Shown here: positions 26,021 through 33,698 of the stretch, piece by piece
How positions within the stretch are numbered: the stretch's first letter is position 1
Layout of the letters: each line of letters opens with the position of its first letter
Assembly (NCBI RefSeq): GCF_042887685.1
Contig: NZ_JBHVOS010000009.1
Span: forward strand, 1-64,000
Direction: 5' to 3'
Length of the DNA: 64,000 bases
Source: Oerskovia sp042887685
GTDB lineage: Bacteria; Actinomycetota; Actinomycetes; Actinomycetales; Cellulomonadaceae
Translations under genes and position numbers: made by a program
Notes under the pieces: generated by a model
What the model was told of the DNA's origin: nothing
Database searches by the model: none
Seen by the model: the letters and a program-made list of their open reading frames with translations, nothing else

Positions 26021-26413
26021 GTGGGCCAGGCGCGGGAGCAGTCGATCGAGCAGGACGACGTGCGCGTCGAAGCGCGACGGGAGTACGCGGACGCGGTGCT
26101 GGCGCTCGTCGAGACCATCCCTGCCGGGCGGGCCATGACATACGGGCTCGTCGCGGAGATCGTCGCGGAGTCCCTCGGGCGGGGTGGTCCGCGGCAGGTG
26201 GGTCAGGTGCTCGCGCGCTCCGACGGCGACGGCCCGGGCGGCCCAGGGCTGCCCTGGTGGCGGGTCGTCAACGCGGCGGGCTCACCCCCGGCCCACCACC
26301 TGGCGACGGCGCTGGCGAACCTGCGCGCCGAGGGCTGCCCGCTGCGCCCGGGCGGCGAGCGCGTGGACCTGCGGAGGGCGGTCTGGTTCCCGGAGCAGGA
26401 CACGGACCGCTGA
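26021..26413 (+). CDS. Alkyltransferase-like protein (MGMT-fold DNA-binding, no catalytic Cys)
   Basis: 130 residues from a GTG at 26021. It is the C-terminal DNA-binding domain of O6-alkylguanine-DNA alkyltransferase: IPAGRAMTYGLVAEIV, then GPRQVGQVLARSD with the arginine finger region. The active-site PCHRV is replaced by PWWRV (near 78-82). Without the cysteine it cannot repair; ATL proteins bind O6-alkylguanine and hand it to nucleotide excision repair. ATLs usually have PWHRV, so the second Trp in place of His is unusual. Confidence 0.88.
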   Translation: MGQAREQSIEQDDVRVEARREYADAVLALVETIPAGRAMTYGLVAEIVAESLGRGGPRQVGQVLARSDGDGPGGPGLPWWRVVNAAGSPPAHHLATALANLRAEGCPLRPGGERVDLRRAVWFPEQDTDR

Positions 26414-26466
26414 GTGCGGAGCAGCTGTCGTGCGCGTCGGCGAGACGCGACAGCTGCTCCGCACTC
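26412..26466. repeat. GAGTG...CACTC palindrome, copy B
   Basis: Arms 26412-26430 and 26448-26466 pair perfectly over 19 bp. The first arm begins inside the stop codon of the ATL gene and the second ends 14 bases before the stop of the converging LLM gene. Confidence 0.7.
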
Positions 26467-26480
26467 GGGCGGCTCGAGCG

Positions 26481-27515
26481 TCAGGCCAGCAGAGCAGCGA
26501 CCGTGCGCACCGCCGTCGGGTCCCCCTGGACCAGGAGCGTCGTGACCGCGGTCGCGCGCCACGCCTCGAGGTCGCGCGCGATCTTGGCCGCGGGGCCGAC
26601 GAGGGCCACGTCCTCGACCAGCGCCGTGGGGACCGCCGCGACGGCCTCGGCCTTGCGCCCCGCGAGGTAGTGCGCCTGGATCTCGTCGCACGCGTCGGAG
26701 TACCCGAGCCGGTCGAGCGCGTCGCGGTGGAAGTTCGCGCCCTTGGCCCCCATGCCGCCCACGTAGAGCGCGATGAAGGGTCGCACCTTGTCGGCGGCCT
26801 GCTCGACGTCGTCGGCCACCACGACCGGGACGGTCGCCGAGACCTCGAAGTCGGCTGCGGGGGAGCGGTCGGCCGAGCGCTTCGCGAAGCCGTCGTCGAG
26901 CAGCCCGCGGAACATCGCGTCCATGCGGGGGCTGTAGAACAGAGGCAGCCAGCCGTCCGCGATCTCGGCCGCGAGCGCGACGTTCTTGGGCCCCTCGGCC
27001 GCGAGGTGGATCGGGATCTCGGGCCGCAGCGGGTGCACGGTCGAGCGCAGCGCCTTGCCGAGACCCGTCGTCCCCTCGCCCGTGAACGGGAGCTGGTAGA
27101 ACTGGCCGTCGTAGGTCACGGGGCCCTGGCGGGCGATCACGTCGCGCACGATCTCGACGTACTCGCGCGTGCGGGCCAGCGGTCGGGGGTAGGGCTGGCC
27201 GTACCAGCCCTCGACGACCTGCGGCCCCGAGACGCCCAGCCCGAGGATCGCCCGGCCGCCCGAGAGGTGGTCGAGCGTGAGCGCGGCCATGGCGGTCGCG
27301 GTCGGGGTGCGCGCGGACATCTGCGCGACCGCGGTGCCGAGCCGGATGCGCGAGGTGTGCGAGCCCCACCAGGCGAGCGGGGTGAACGCGTCGGACCCGT
27401 AGGCCTCCGCGGTCCAGACCGAGTCGACCCCGAGGCGGTCCGCGGCGACGACCGCCTCCTGGATCCCGGGCGGGGGACCGGCCGACCAGTAGCCGGTGTG
27501 GATGCCGATGCGCAT
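26481..27515 (-). CDS. LLM-class F420-dependent oxidoreductase
   Basis: 344 residues of the luciferase-like monooxygenase superfamily. MRIGIHTGYWS begins strand 1, RIRLGTAVAQMSARTPTATAM and LGLGVSGPQVVEGWYGQPY are the usual F420/FMN phosphate-binding and cleft segments, and IHLAAEGPKNVALAAEIADGWLP matches the actinobacterial F420 subgroup. The CofE-type gene at 54130 implies that F420 is made. The ATG at 27515 follows a GAGGAG site; the frame is open to 27689 but without a good site. Hydride acceptor unknown. Confidence 0.9.
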   Translation of the reverse strand: MRIGIHTGYWSAGPPPGIQEAVVAADRLGVDSVWTAEAYGSDAFTPLAWWGSHTSRIRLGTAVAQMSARTPTATAMAALTLDHLSGGRAILGLGVSGPQVVEGWYGQPYPRPLARTREYVEIVRDVIARQGPVTYDGQFYQLPFTGEGTTGLGKALRSTVHPLRPEIPIHLAAEGPKNVALAAEIADGWLPLFYSPRMDAMFRGLLDDGFAKRSADRSPAADFEVSATVPVVVADDVEQAADKVRPFIALYVGGMGAKGANFHRDALDRLGYSDACDEIQAHYLAGRKAEAVAAVPTALVEDVALVGPAAKIARDLEAWRATAVTTLLVQGDPTAVRTVAALLA

Positions 27516-27767
27516 GCGTTCTCCTCGTTGGTTCCTCGGCGCTGAGGTGCGGACGGGTCCGCGGGCTCGACGTGCGTCGAGCGACAGTTCCCAGGACCGG
27601 GAGTCCTGGGAACCGCCGCTCAATCTACCGTGCCGGCCGAGAAACCGGTCGCGGGACGGGTCGAGCTGCCGGCCGCGAGGCCGGTCCACCGGTGCCGCCC
27701 GACGACGCCACCCTGCCAGGCGTGCCGGTGCCGTCGCCGGGTGCGTCCCGCGGTGCGCCGGGGGTGG

Positions 27768-28769
27768 TCAGGCGTGCCGTGCCCGGTCCGCGAGCGAGGT
27801 GAGGAGCGCCGCCCCGGTCGCGGCGTCGTCGACCGTCACGACGAGCACCCGCCCGCCCGTGCGCCGGACCTCCAGGCCCGGCCCCTTGCGGACCACGATG
27901 CCCACGCGTCCCCCGCGACCCGCGCGCCACCCCCAGCCGCCGAACTCCCGGAACGGGTCGACCGGGACCTCGCGCGCGCCCTCGACCTCGTCGAGCGGCA
28001 CGAACGTCCGCGGCAGCCCGAGCGCCGAACGGACCTCGAGCCCCGACGCGTCGACCGTCACGGTCCACGACATCATCGCGGCCATGACCAGCCCCAGGGC
28101 CACGGGGACCAGGATCATCCACCAGAGGCCCGTGACGACCACGAGGACCAGCGTCCCGACCACGGCGGCCCCGGCGACGGCCATGCCCGGGCCGCCACGG
28201 GCCGTGCGGATCCAGGCGGCGCGCTCGCCGTCGCCCAGCGGCGCGCGCGGGTCGGTCGGCGAGACCGGGCCGAGCGCGGGCCGACGGGCGTCGCGCGGTG
28301 CGACGACCCCGGCCAGGACACCCACCACGAGGCCAGCACCGAGCGCCACCGCGATGGCCGCGCCCACGTCGGAGGCCTGCGCGGCGTCGTCGAGCCCTCG
28401 CTGTGCGGCGAGCGTGCCGAGCAGCGTCGCGCCCAGGAAGGTCGCCATGCCCGCGCTGACCCCCACGGCCATCCGGCGGTTCGACGCGGACTGGCCGAGG
28501 AACCAGCCGACGAGCCAGAAGCCCACCGCGAGGACCGCGCCGATCGCCAGCGGGACCGTGACGCTCGCGGCGAGCGACCCGAACCCGTCGACGGTCCCGG
28601 CGGCGTCCCAGTGCGTCGCGACCGGGTCGGGCAGGTCGTCTCGCCACGAGAACGCGACCGCGGCGCTCGTGGCAAGGATCGCGAGGGGCAGCACCAGCCC
28701 CAGGAGCGTGGTGGACAGGCGGTGCGGGGCAGGGGGCCGGTGCCCGTCGCCGGTCGTGCTGTTGGTCAT
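27768..28769 (-). CDS. DUF1648-type membrane protein
   Basis: 333 residues. The N-terminal part has the DUF1648 signature LPDPVATHWDAAGTVDGFGS after the first membrane helix, and about six hydrophobic segments follow. The C-terminal 110 residues form a soluble PH-like domain (TVDASGLEVRSALGLPRTFVPLDEVEGAREVPVDPFREFGGWG). Function is unknown. Its ATG overlaps the stop of the GntR gene (ATGA), an arrangement frequent for YtrA-type regulators that control a membrane protein or transporter next to them. Confidence 0.85.
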   Translation of the reverse strand: MTNSTTGDGHRPPAPHRLSTTLLGLVLPLAILATSAAVAFSWRDDLPDPVATHWDAAGTVDGFGSLAASVTVPLAIGAVLAVGFWLVGWFLGQSASNRRMAVGVSAGMATFLGATLLGTLAAQRGLDDAAQASDVGAAIAVALGAGLVVGVLAGVVAPRDARRPALGPVSPTDPRAPLGDGERAAWIRTARGGPGMAVAGAAVVGTLVLVVVTGLWWMILVPVALGLVMAAMMSWTVTVDASGLEVRSALGLPRTFVPLDEVEGAREVPVDPFREFGGWGWRAGRGGRVGIVVRKGPGLEVRRTGGRVLVVTVDDAATGAALLTSLADRARHA

Positions 28770-29119
28770 CGCAGCGCCTCCTTGAGCAGGGCGAGGGTGG
28801 TCTCGGGGGGAAGGGAGAGCGCGCGGCTCTCCCGCACGACGGCGTCGATCGCCGCTCGCAGGTCGGTGTAGTCGTGCGCGGCCTGGGCCGTGACGACCGC
28901 GCCACGACCTCGGCGCAGGTCCACCAGACCCTCGTCGCGCAGGTCCTGGTAGGCGCGCAGCACGGTGTGGACGTTGAGGTCCAGCGAGGCCGCGAGGTCG
29001 CGGGCCGCGGGGAGCCGCTCGCCCGGACGCACGGTGCCCGCGGCGACCGCGAGGCGCACCTGAGCCGCGAGCTGCGCGAAGAGCGGCTCGCCCGCGGTCG
29101 GGTCGATGCGGAAGATCAT
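28766..29119 (-). CDS. GntR-family regulator, YtrA subfamily
   Basis: 117 residues: an N-terminal winged helix (PLFAQLAAQVRLAVAAGTVRPGERLPAARDLAASLDLNVHTVLRAYQDLRDEGLV) and a short C-terminal dimerisation tail of two helices, the size of YtrA regulators, which lack a full ligand domain. It probably represses itself and the DUF1648 gene through the inverted repeat just upstream. The ATG at 29119 has no ribosome site because the promoter runs almost into it. Confidence 0.92.
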   Translation of the reverse strand: MIFRIDPTAGEPLFAQLAAQVRLAVAAGTVRPGERLPAARDLAASLDLNVHTVLRAYQDLRDEGLVDLRRGRGAVVTAQAAHDYTDLRAAIDAVVRESRALSLPPETTLALLKEALR

Positions 29120-29160
29120 GGGGCGATACTACTAGTTGTTACTGTGCAACTAGAACAACA
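29120..29160 (-). promoter_or_regulatory. Leaderless promoter with GntR operator
   Basis: A perfect inverted repeat CTAGTTG-8-CAACTAG covers 29132-29153. On the minus strand the bases TAGTAT end six bases before the ATG at 29119, so transcription probably starts at or near the A of the start codon. A -35-like TTGTTC is 18-21 bases further up. The operator overlaps the spacer and -10, as expected for repression. Confidence 0.65.
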
Positions 29161-29167
29161 GTGATTG

Positions 29168-29204
29168 AGGAGAGGGGCGACGCGCACGGCGTCGCCCCTC
29201 TCCT
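29168..29204 (-). terminator. Terminator of the cysK-cysE operon
   Basis: Perfect 16-bp stem (29168-29183 with 29189-29204) and a 5-base loop, 18 bases after the cysE stop. Confidence 0.8.
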
Positions 29205-29222
29205 GGACCGGACCTCAGCGGC

Positions 29223-29830
29223 TCAGATCACGTACTCGATGAGCAGCGACGGGTCCTCGACCGGGTCGACCGTGGGTGGCACGGCCGGCTGCGGGACACG
29301 GTTGCGCGCGGGGACGCCCACGGCGACCGACCCGGCCGGCACGTCCTTCACGACCACCGCGTTCGCCCCGACCTGGACGTCGTCCCCGACCCAGACCGGC
29401 CCGAGGATCTTGGCGCCCGCGCCCACGACGACCCGGTCACCCAGCGTCGGGTGCCGCTTGCCGCGCTTCATCGACCGACCGCCCAGGGTGGACCCGTGGA
29501 AGAGCAGCACGTCGTCGCCCACGACGGCCGTCTCCCCGATGACCACGCCCATGCCGTGGTCGATGAAGAGGCGTCGCCCGATCTTCGCTCCCGGGTGGAT
29601 CTCCACGCCCGTGGCCGCCCGTGCGATCTGGGCGAGGACGCGCGCGGGCAGGCGCAGGGCTGGCTCCCGCCACATGCGGTGCGTGAGCCGGTAGGTCCAG
29701 ACCGCATGCAGACCGGGGTAGACGAGCGCGACCTCGAGGCCGCTGCGCGCCGCGGGATCGCGGTGGCGGGCGGCCTCGAGGTCCTCCCTGAGGACTCTCA
29801 GGAAGCGTCGCAGTGGACTGGGAGGTCTCA

Positions 29831-29831
<1 letters not shown>
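29223..29831 (-). CDS. cysE: Serine O-acetyltransferase
   Basis: 202 residues, the short EpsC-type form. It transfers acetyl from acetyl-CoA to serine, giving O-acetylserine for CysK. The left-handed beta-helix hexapeptides run from about 74 to 165 (IHPGAKIGRRLFIDHGMGVVIGETAVVGDD), with catalytic His in DHGMG and the acetyl-CoA loop near RGKRHPTLGD. The last four residues are EYVI; a C-terminal isoleucine is what CysE inserts into the CysK active site to form the cysteine synthase complex. Its ATG overlaps the cysK stop by one base, so the two are coupled. Confidence 0.95.
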
Positions 29832-30766
<935 letters not shown>

Positions 30767-30893
30767 GACTTCCTCTTCATCGTTGGTGGTCCGCGACCGG
30801 GAGCCGGGACCGAGGGGGGATCAGCGGGAGCTGTGCGGGGGTGGCACGAGGCTGCGCCGGGCAGGACGCGCCACGGGGGCCTGTCGTCGGACG

Positions 30894-30922
30894 GAGCGCC
30901 GACCGTGGGGGAGGGGGCGCTC
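30894..30922 (-). promoter_or_regulatory. Hairpin overlapping the stop of the cysteine-rich leader ORF
   Basis: GAGCGCC (30894-30900) pairs with GGCGCTC (30916-30922). The upstream arm takes in the last base of the leader stop codon, so a ribosome stalled on the cysteine codons would change whether it can form. The loop on the message side is C-rich and could also pair with purine-rich ribosome sites. Confidence 0.45.
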
Positions 30923-31008
30923 TAGCGACAGGGGCGACACGGACAACAGGACAGGGCGCGCGCGGGGGTGCTCACCGCGCGGGAGGAGTCGGCGTGACGC
31001 GTGGTCAT
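30922..31008 (-). CDS. Cysteine-rich leader peptide upstream of cysK (28 residues)
   Basis: ATG at 31008, stop TAG at 30924-30922. A strong ribosome site, GAGGAGGG, lies six bases before the ATG. The peptide starts MTTRHADSSRAVS and ends SCCPCRPCR: four cysteines among the last nine residues, all TGT codons, in a genome where TGC is the usual choice. This is the layout of the cysteine-responsive attenuating ORFs described upstream of sulfur genes in mycobacteria. Shortage of Cys-tRNA would stall ribosomes near the stop and alter the RNA fold ahead of cysK. It lies 155 bp before the cysK start. Confidence 0.75.
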   Translation of the reverse strand: MTTRHADSSRAVSTPARALSCCPCRPCR

Positions 31009-31098
31009 GGTCGCCCTCCTCGTCCTGTGTCGTCGCTCGCAGGTGCCGACCGCTGCCGTAGCGGTGCGGTGCCCTGCGGCGTCCTGGTGCCTGGCCCG

Positions 31099-31127
31099 AG
31101 GCTATCGGCCCCCGGACCGCGCTGCAA
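31099..31127 (-). promoter_or_regulatory. Candidate promoter of the leader-cysK-cysE message
   Basis: On the minus strand TTGCAG (31127-31122), a 17-base spacer and TAGCCT (31104-31099) form a plausible housekeeping promoter. It would start transcription about 85 bases upstream of the leader ORF. The rest of 31009-31320 shows no gene that I can support. Confidence 0.5.
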
Positions 31128-31323
31128 TGCTGTCTCATCACCGTCGCCCCGCGCCGACGTCTCGTCCGGCGCCCGGGTCACGGCCCGTGCGGGGCGCACG
31201 GCTCCGTGCGCAGGGTGCCGGAGCGCGGTCCCGCGAGGGGTGGTCCCTGGAAGGGGGCATGTCGGCCCAACGCGGCGAGGCCGGCATTCCTTCCCGCCGC
31301 GGCGGGGGAACGGTGGAGGAACG

Positions 31324-31360
31324 ACGACGGCGGCCCCGAGACTCTCGGGGCCGCCGTCGT
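31324..31360 (-). terminator. Terminator of tRNA-Gly
   Basis: Perfect 17-bp stem (31324-31340 with 31344-31360) with a 3-base loop, eight bases beyond the encoded CCA of the tRNA. Confidence 0.8.
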
Positions 31361-31367
31361 GTCGCGC

Positions 31368-31441
31368 TGGAGCGGATGACGGGAATCGAACCCGCGTGAT
31401 CAGTTTGGAAGACTGAGGCTCTACCATTGAGCTACATCCGC
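31368..31441 (-). tRNA. tRNA-Gly (anticodon TCC)
   Basis: Acceptor stem GCGGATG pairs with CATCCGC; D arm GCTC-AATGGTA-GAGC; anticodon stem TCAGT/ACTGA with loop CTTCCAA, anticodon TCC; T arm CGGGT-TCGATTC-CCG. The 3' CCA is encoded at 31370-31368. Tail-to-head with the M16-like gene, 70 bp downstream of its stop codon. Confidence 0.95.
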
Positions 31442-31510
31442 GCAGAGGAACGCCCGCCGTGGTGGCGAGGTCTGCGGCGCTACCTTAGCAAAGTTCCGGC
31501 GCTCCTCGTG

Positions 31511-33055
31511 TCACCGATCCGGCCGCGGGCAGGGGCAGGTCGCCGCGTCGGGGATGCGCAGGCCGGCCGGCACGCGCGCGAGGTAGGCGGCGAGCGGAGC
31601 CCGCGCACCCCACCAGTCGCGGACCGTGACGGGGATGGTCGTCCCGTCGACCCCGACGACCAGGAACCCCTCGGCGGTGTCCTCGACACCCACCAGGTCC
31701 TCGTCGGTCACCGTGACGCTCAGCTCCGGTCCGACGACGCCGATCGCGTGCTCGTCGAGGACGAGCCGGAACGCGGCGGGAGTCCCGCGGAACGGCTTCG
31801 GGCGGAAGGACCTTCCGGTCAGCGGTGGTGGCGGTGGGTCAGCCAGGACGAGGCCCATCGAGCGCAGCTCGGCCTCGAGCTTCGGGTCGCTCTCGTCGGG
31901 CAGGACGGCGAGCAGGCTCGGGAGGGCGTCGGCGAGCCAGGACCGCACGTCCTCGCCCGAGGTCGCGAGCACCTGGTCGCGCTCCTCGTCGAGCGGGACC
32001 ACGAGGCGTCCCAGGAGCGCGCGCGCAGCGTCCTCGTGCGCACGCGCCGCGATCCAGCCGGGGTGGTCGAGCAGGGCGAGCGCCCGGTGCCGTCCTCGCT
32101 CGAGCACGCCGTCGGGCAGGCCCTCGGCCGCGATCCTGCGCAGGAGGCGGACGACCGTGAGGACCGCGACCGCTGCGCCGTCCTCGACGGCGTCGCACAC
32201 GAAGGTGACCTGGCTCAGGTCGTGGTCGAGGTCCTGCGTGTCCACCTCCGCCAGGTAGGCGAGCTGCTCCTCGGTACGCACCCGCTCGTACAGCAGGACG
32301 TCGAGGACGTTGACCGCGAGGGTGTGGCGCGGGTCGGCGCGCGAGCCGAGCACCGAGATGCTGACCGGTGCTCCCGGTCGGCGCACGAAGCCCGGGGTCA
32401 CGAGCGGGAGCAGGGTGAGTGCCCCCCGGCCGGGGCGCGCCGTCCCGGCCGCGGGGAGGGCGCCCAGGTCGATGCCCTCGGGCGCCTCCCCGACTATCAC
32501 GAGCACGGCGTTCTCGCGCACGAGGTGCTCGCGCGCGTGGTCGATCACCTCGGCCGTGGTGAGGAAGCACCGGCCGGGCGGGTCGACCGCGCCCAGGGCC
32601 TCGCCGCGCACGCCGAGCCGCTCGCGGATCGCGTACAGGGAGGGGTGCGGGCTCCACGACCTCATCTCGTGGTCGATCACGCGCTTCTCGGCGAGGGCCT
32701 CGGCGTCCGTGAGCGTGCCGAGCCCGGCGATCGTGGCGACGACGCGTTCCAGGAACTCCTTGACCACGGTCGGCGTGCCGTGCGCCTCGAACGACAGGTG
32801 GTGCGGCGCGGTGGTCGCGTTGGCCTCGATGTCCAGCGGCCCGAGGCGGCGCATGACGAGGTGCTCGACGAGGTGGACGACGCCGCCCCGCGCGTACGAC
32901 TCGTCGAGACGCCCGGTGCCGAAGACGAGATATCCCGACGTGGTGCCCGGCGCGGGCACCCGGACCTCGGGGACGACCGCGGGGGAGGCCCCCGCTGCGG
33001 GGGCGCTCCCCGCCGCGGTGGCGGAGGCGACGCTGGGTGGTGTGGCGGAGCTCAT
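31511..33055 (-). CDS. Divergent M16-like (pitrilysin/insulinase fold) protein
   Basis: 514 residues. The inverted zinc motif HLVEH is at 61-65 in the context GGVVHLVEHLVMRRLG, and a downstream glutamate lies in EKRVIDHEM (near 123-130), as in M16 peptidases. The fold continues with a GEAPEG segment and an RTEEQLAYLAEV segment, the second repeat's usual R/Y-containing loop. The C-terminal 130 residues do not resemble anything I know, and contain a PH-like stretch (GVVGPELSVTVTDEDLVGVEDT). The N-terminus is Ala/Pro-rich without a clear signal peptide. Its zinc residues look complete, so it may be an active peptidase or a processing enzyme for an unknown peptide. Confidence 0.65.
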   Translation of the reverse strand: MSSATPPSVASATAAGSAPAAGASPAVVPEVRVPAPGTTSGYLVFGTGRLDESYARGGVVHLVEHLVMRRLGPLDIEANATTAPHHLSFEAHGTPTVVKEFLERVVATIAGLGTLTDAEALAEKRVIDHEMRSWSPHPSLYAIRERLGVRGEALGAVDPPGRCFLTTAEVIDHAREHLVRENAVLVIVGEAPEGIDLGALPAAGTARPGRGALTLLPLVTPGFVRRPGAPVSISVLGSRADPRHTLAVNVLDVLLYERVRTEEQLAYLAEVDTQDLDHDLSQVTFVCDAVEDGAAVAVLTVVRLLRRIAAEGLPDGVLERGRHRALALLDHPGWIAARAHEDAARALLGRLVVPLDEERDQVLATSGEDVRSWLADALPSLLAVLPDESDPKLEAELRSMGLVLADPPPPPLTGRSFRPKPFRGTPAAFRLVLDEHAIGVVGPELSVTVTDEDLVGVEDTAEGFLVVGVDGTTIPVTVRDWWGARAPLAAYLARVPAGLRIPDAATCPCPRPDR

Positions 33056-33175
33056 CGGTGGACCCGTCGACGTCGGAACAGTGGCGCATTTCTACCACGA
33101 CGACCCCGTACACTTGCCGAGTGCCTGTCGCCCTCGACGGTCCTCGCGGACCCTCCCGGCGCTGGACGGCACGTT

Positions 33176-33250
<75 letters not shown>

Positions 33251-33254
33251 GATC

Positions 33255-33299
33255 ACGAAGGCCCCCGGCACTGCCTTGCGCAGAGCCGGGGGCCTTCGT
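33255..33299 (+). terminator. Terminator of tRNA-Pro
   Basis: Perfect 15-bp stem (33255-33269 with 33285-33299) and a 15-base loop directly after the tRNA. Confidence 0.8.
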
Positions 33300-33339
33300 C
33301 GTTCCCGCACGCTGCCCAGCCGGGCTGGGGGCCGGGCGC

Positions 33340-33431
33340 CGCGAGCGTCGCGAGCGTCGCGAGGACCGCGAGGACCGCGAGGACCGCGAGGACCGCGAGG
33401 ACCGCGAGGACCGCGAGGACCGCGAGCGTCG
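33340..33431. repeat. Tandem 9-bp repeat, unit CGCGAGGAC
   Basis: About ten consecutive 9-bp units downstream of tRNA-Pro. Two CGCGAGCGT units come first, then seven or eight CGCGAGGAC units, then another CGCGAGCGT. No coding frame across it looks real. It is a microsatellite-like array likely to vary in copy number. Confidence 0.85.
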
Positions 33432-33698
33432 CCGCGGGCGTCACGAACTACCGACCGGTCGGCTCTGATCGCGCCTGCAAGAGCGGGTGATCGCTGCAGC
33501 AACCTGACAAAACGCATCAATCTGTCTTATGGGATGAGACGTCCTGTGGTTTTGGTCGTTTTGTCAAGAACGCCCGACCGTAAATCGTTAGCGTTCCTCC
33601 CATATCGGCTTGCGGGCCGGTTGCCGCCGAGTCAGCGTCGCCGCGGCGAGCCATCCCACGCCCTCGGGCGTCACTTGGTATCGAAGCGGAGAACACCT
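33432..33698 (+). promoter_or_regulatory. Upstream region of the glycosyltransferase operon
   Basis: This segment is richer in A+T than its surroundings. It holds the palindrome CCGACCGGTCGG (33451-33462) and a 10-bp inverted repeat TGACAAAACG/CGTTTTGTCA with arms at 33505-33514 and 33557-33566, 42 bases apart. These suggest an operator or a large RNA stem in the leader. I compared it with the c-di-GMP and c-di-AMP riboswitch consensus from memory and found no match. Confidence 0.5.

Noticed and set aside
33253..33444. ORF encoding VLAVLAVLA repeats
   Set aside because: Translation of the 9-bp array; overlaps the tRNA-Pro terminator.
33432..33698. Cyclic dinucleotide riboswitch upstream of the glycosyltransferase
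   Set aside because: None of the conserved core stretches of c-di-GMP or c-di-AMP riboswitches that I remember is present.
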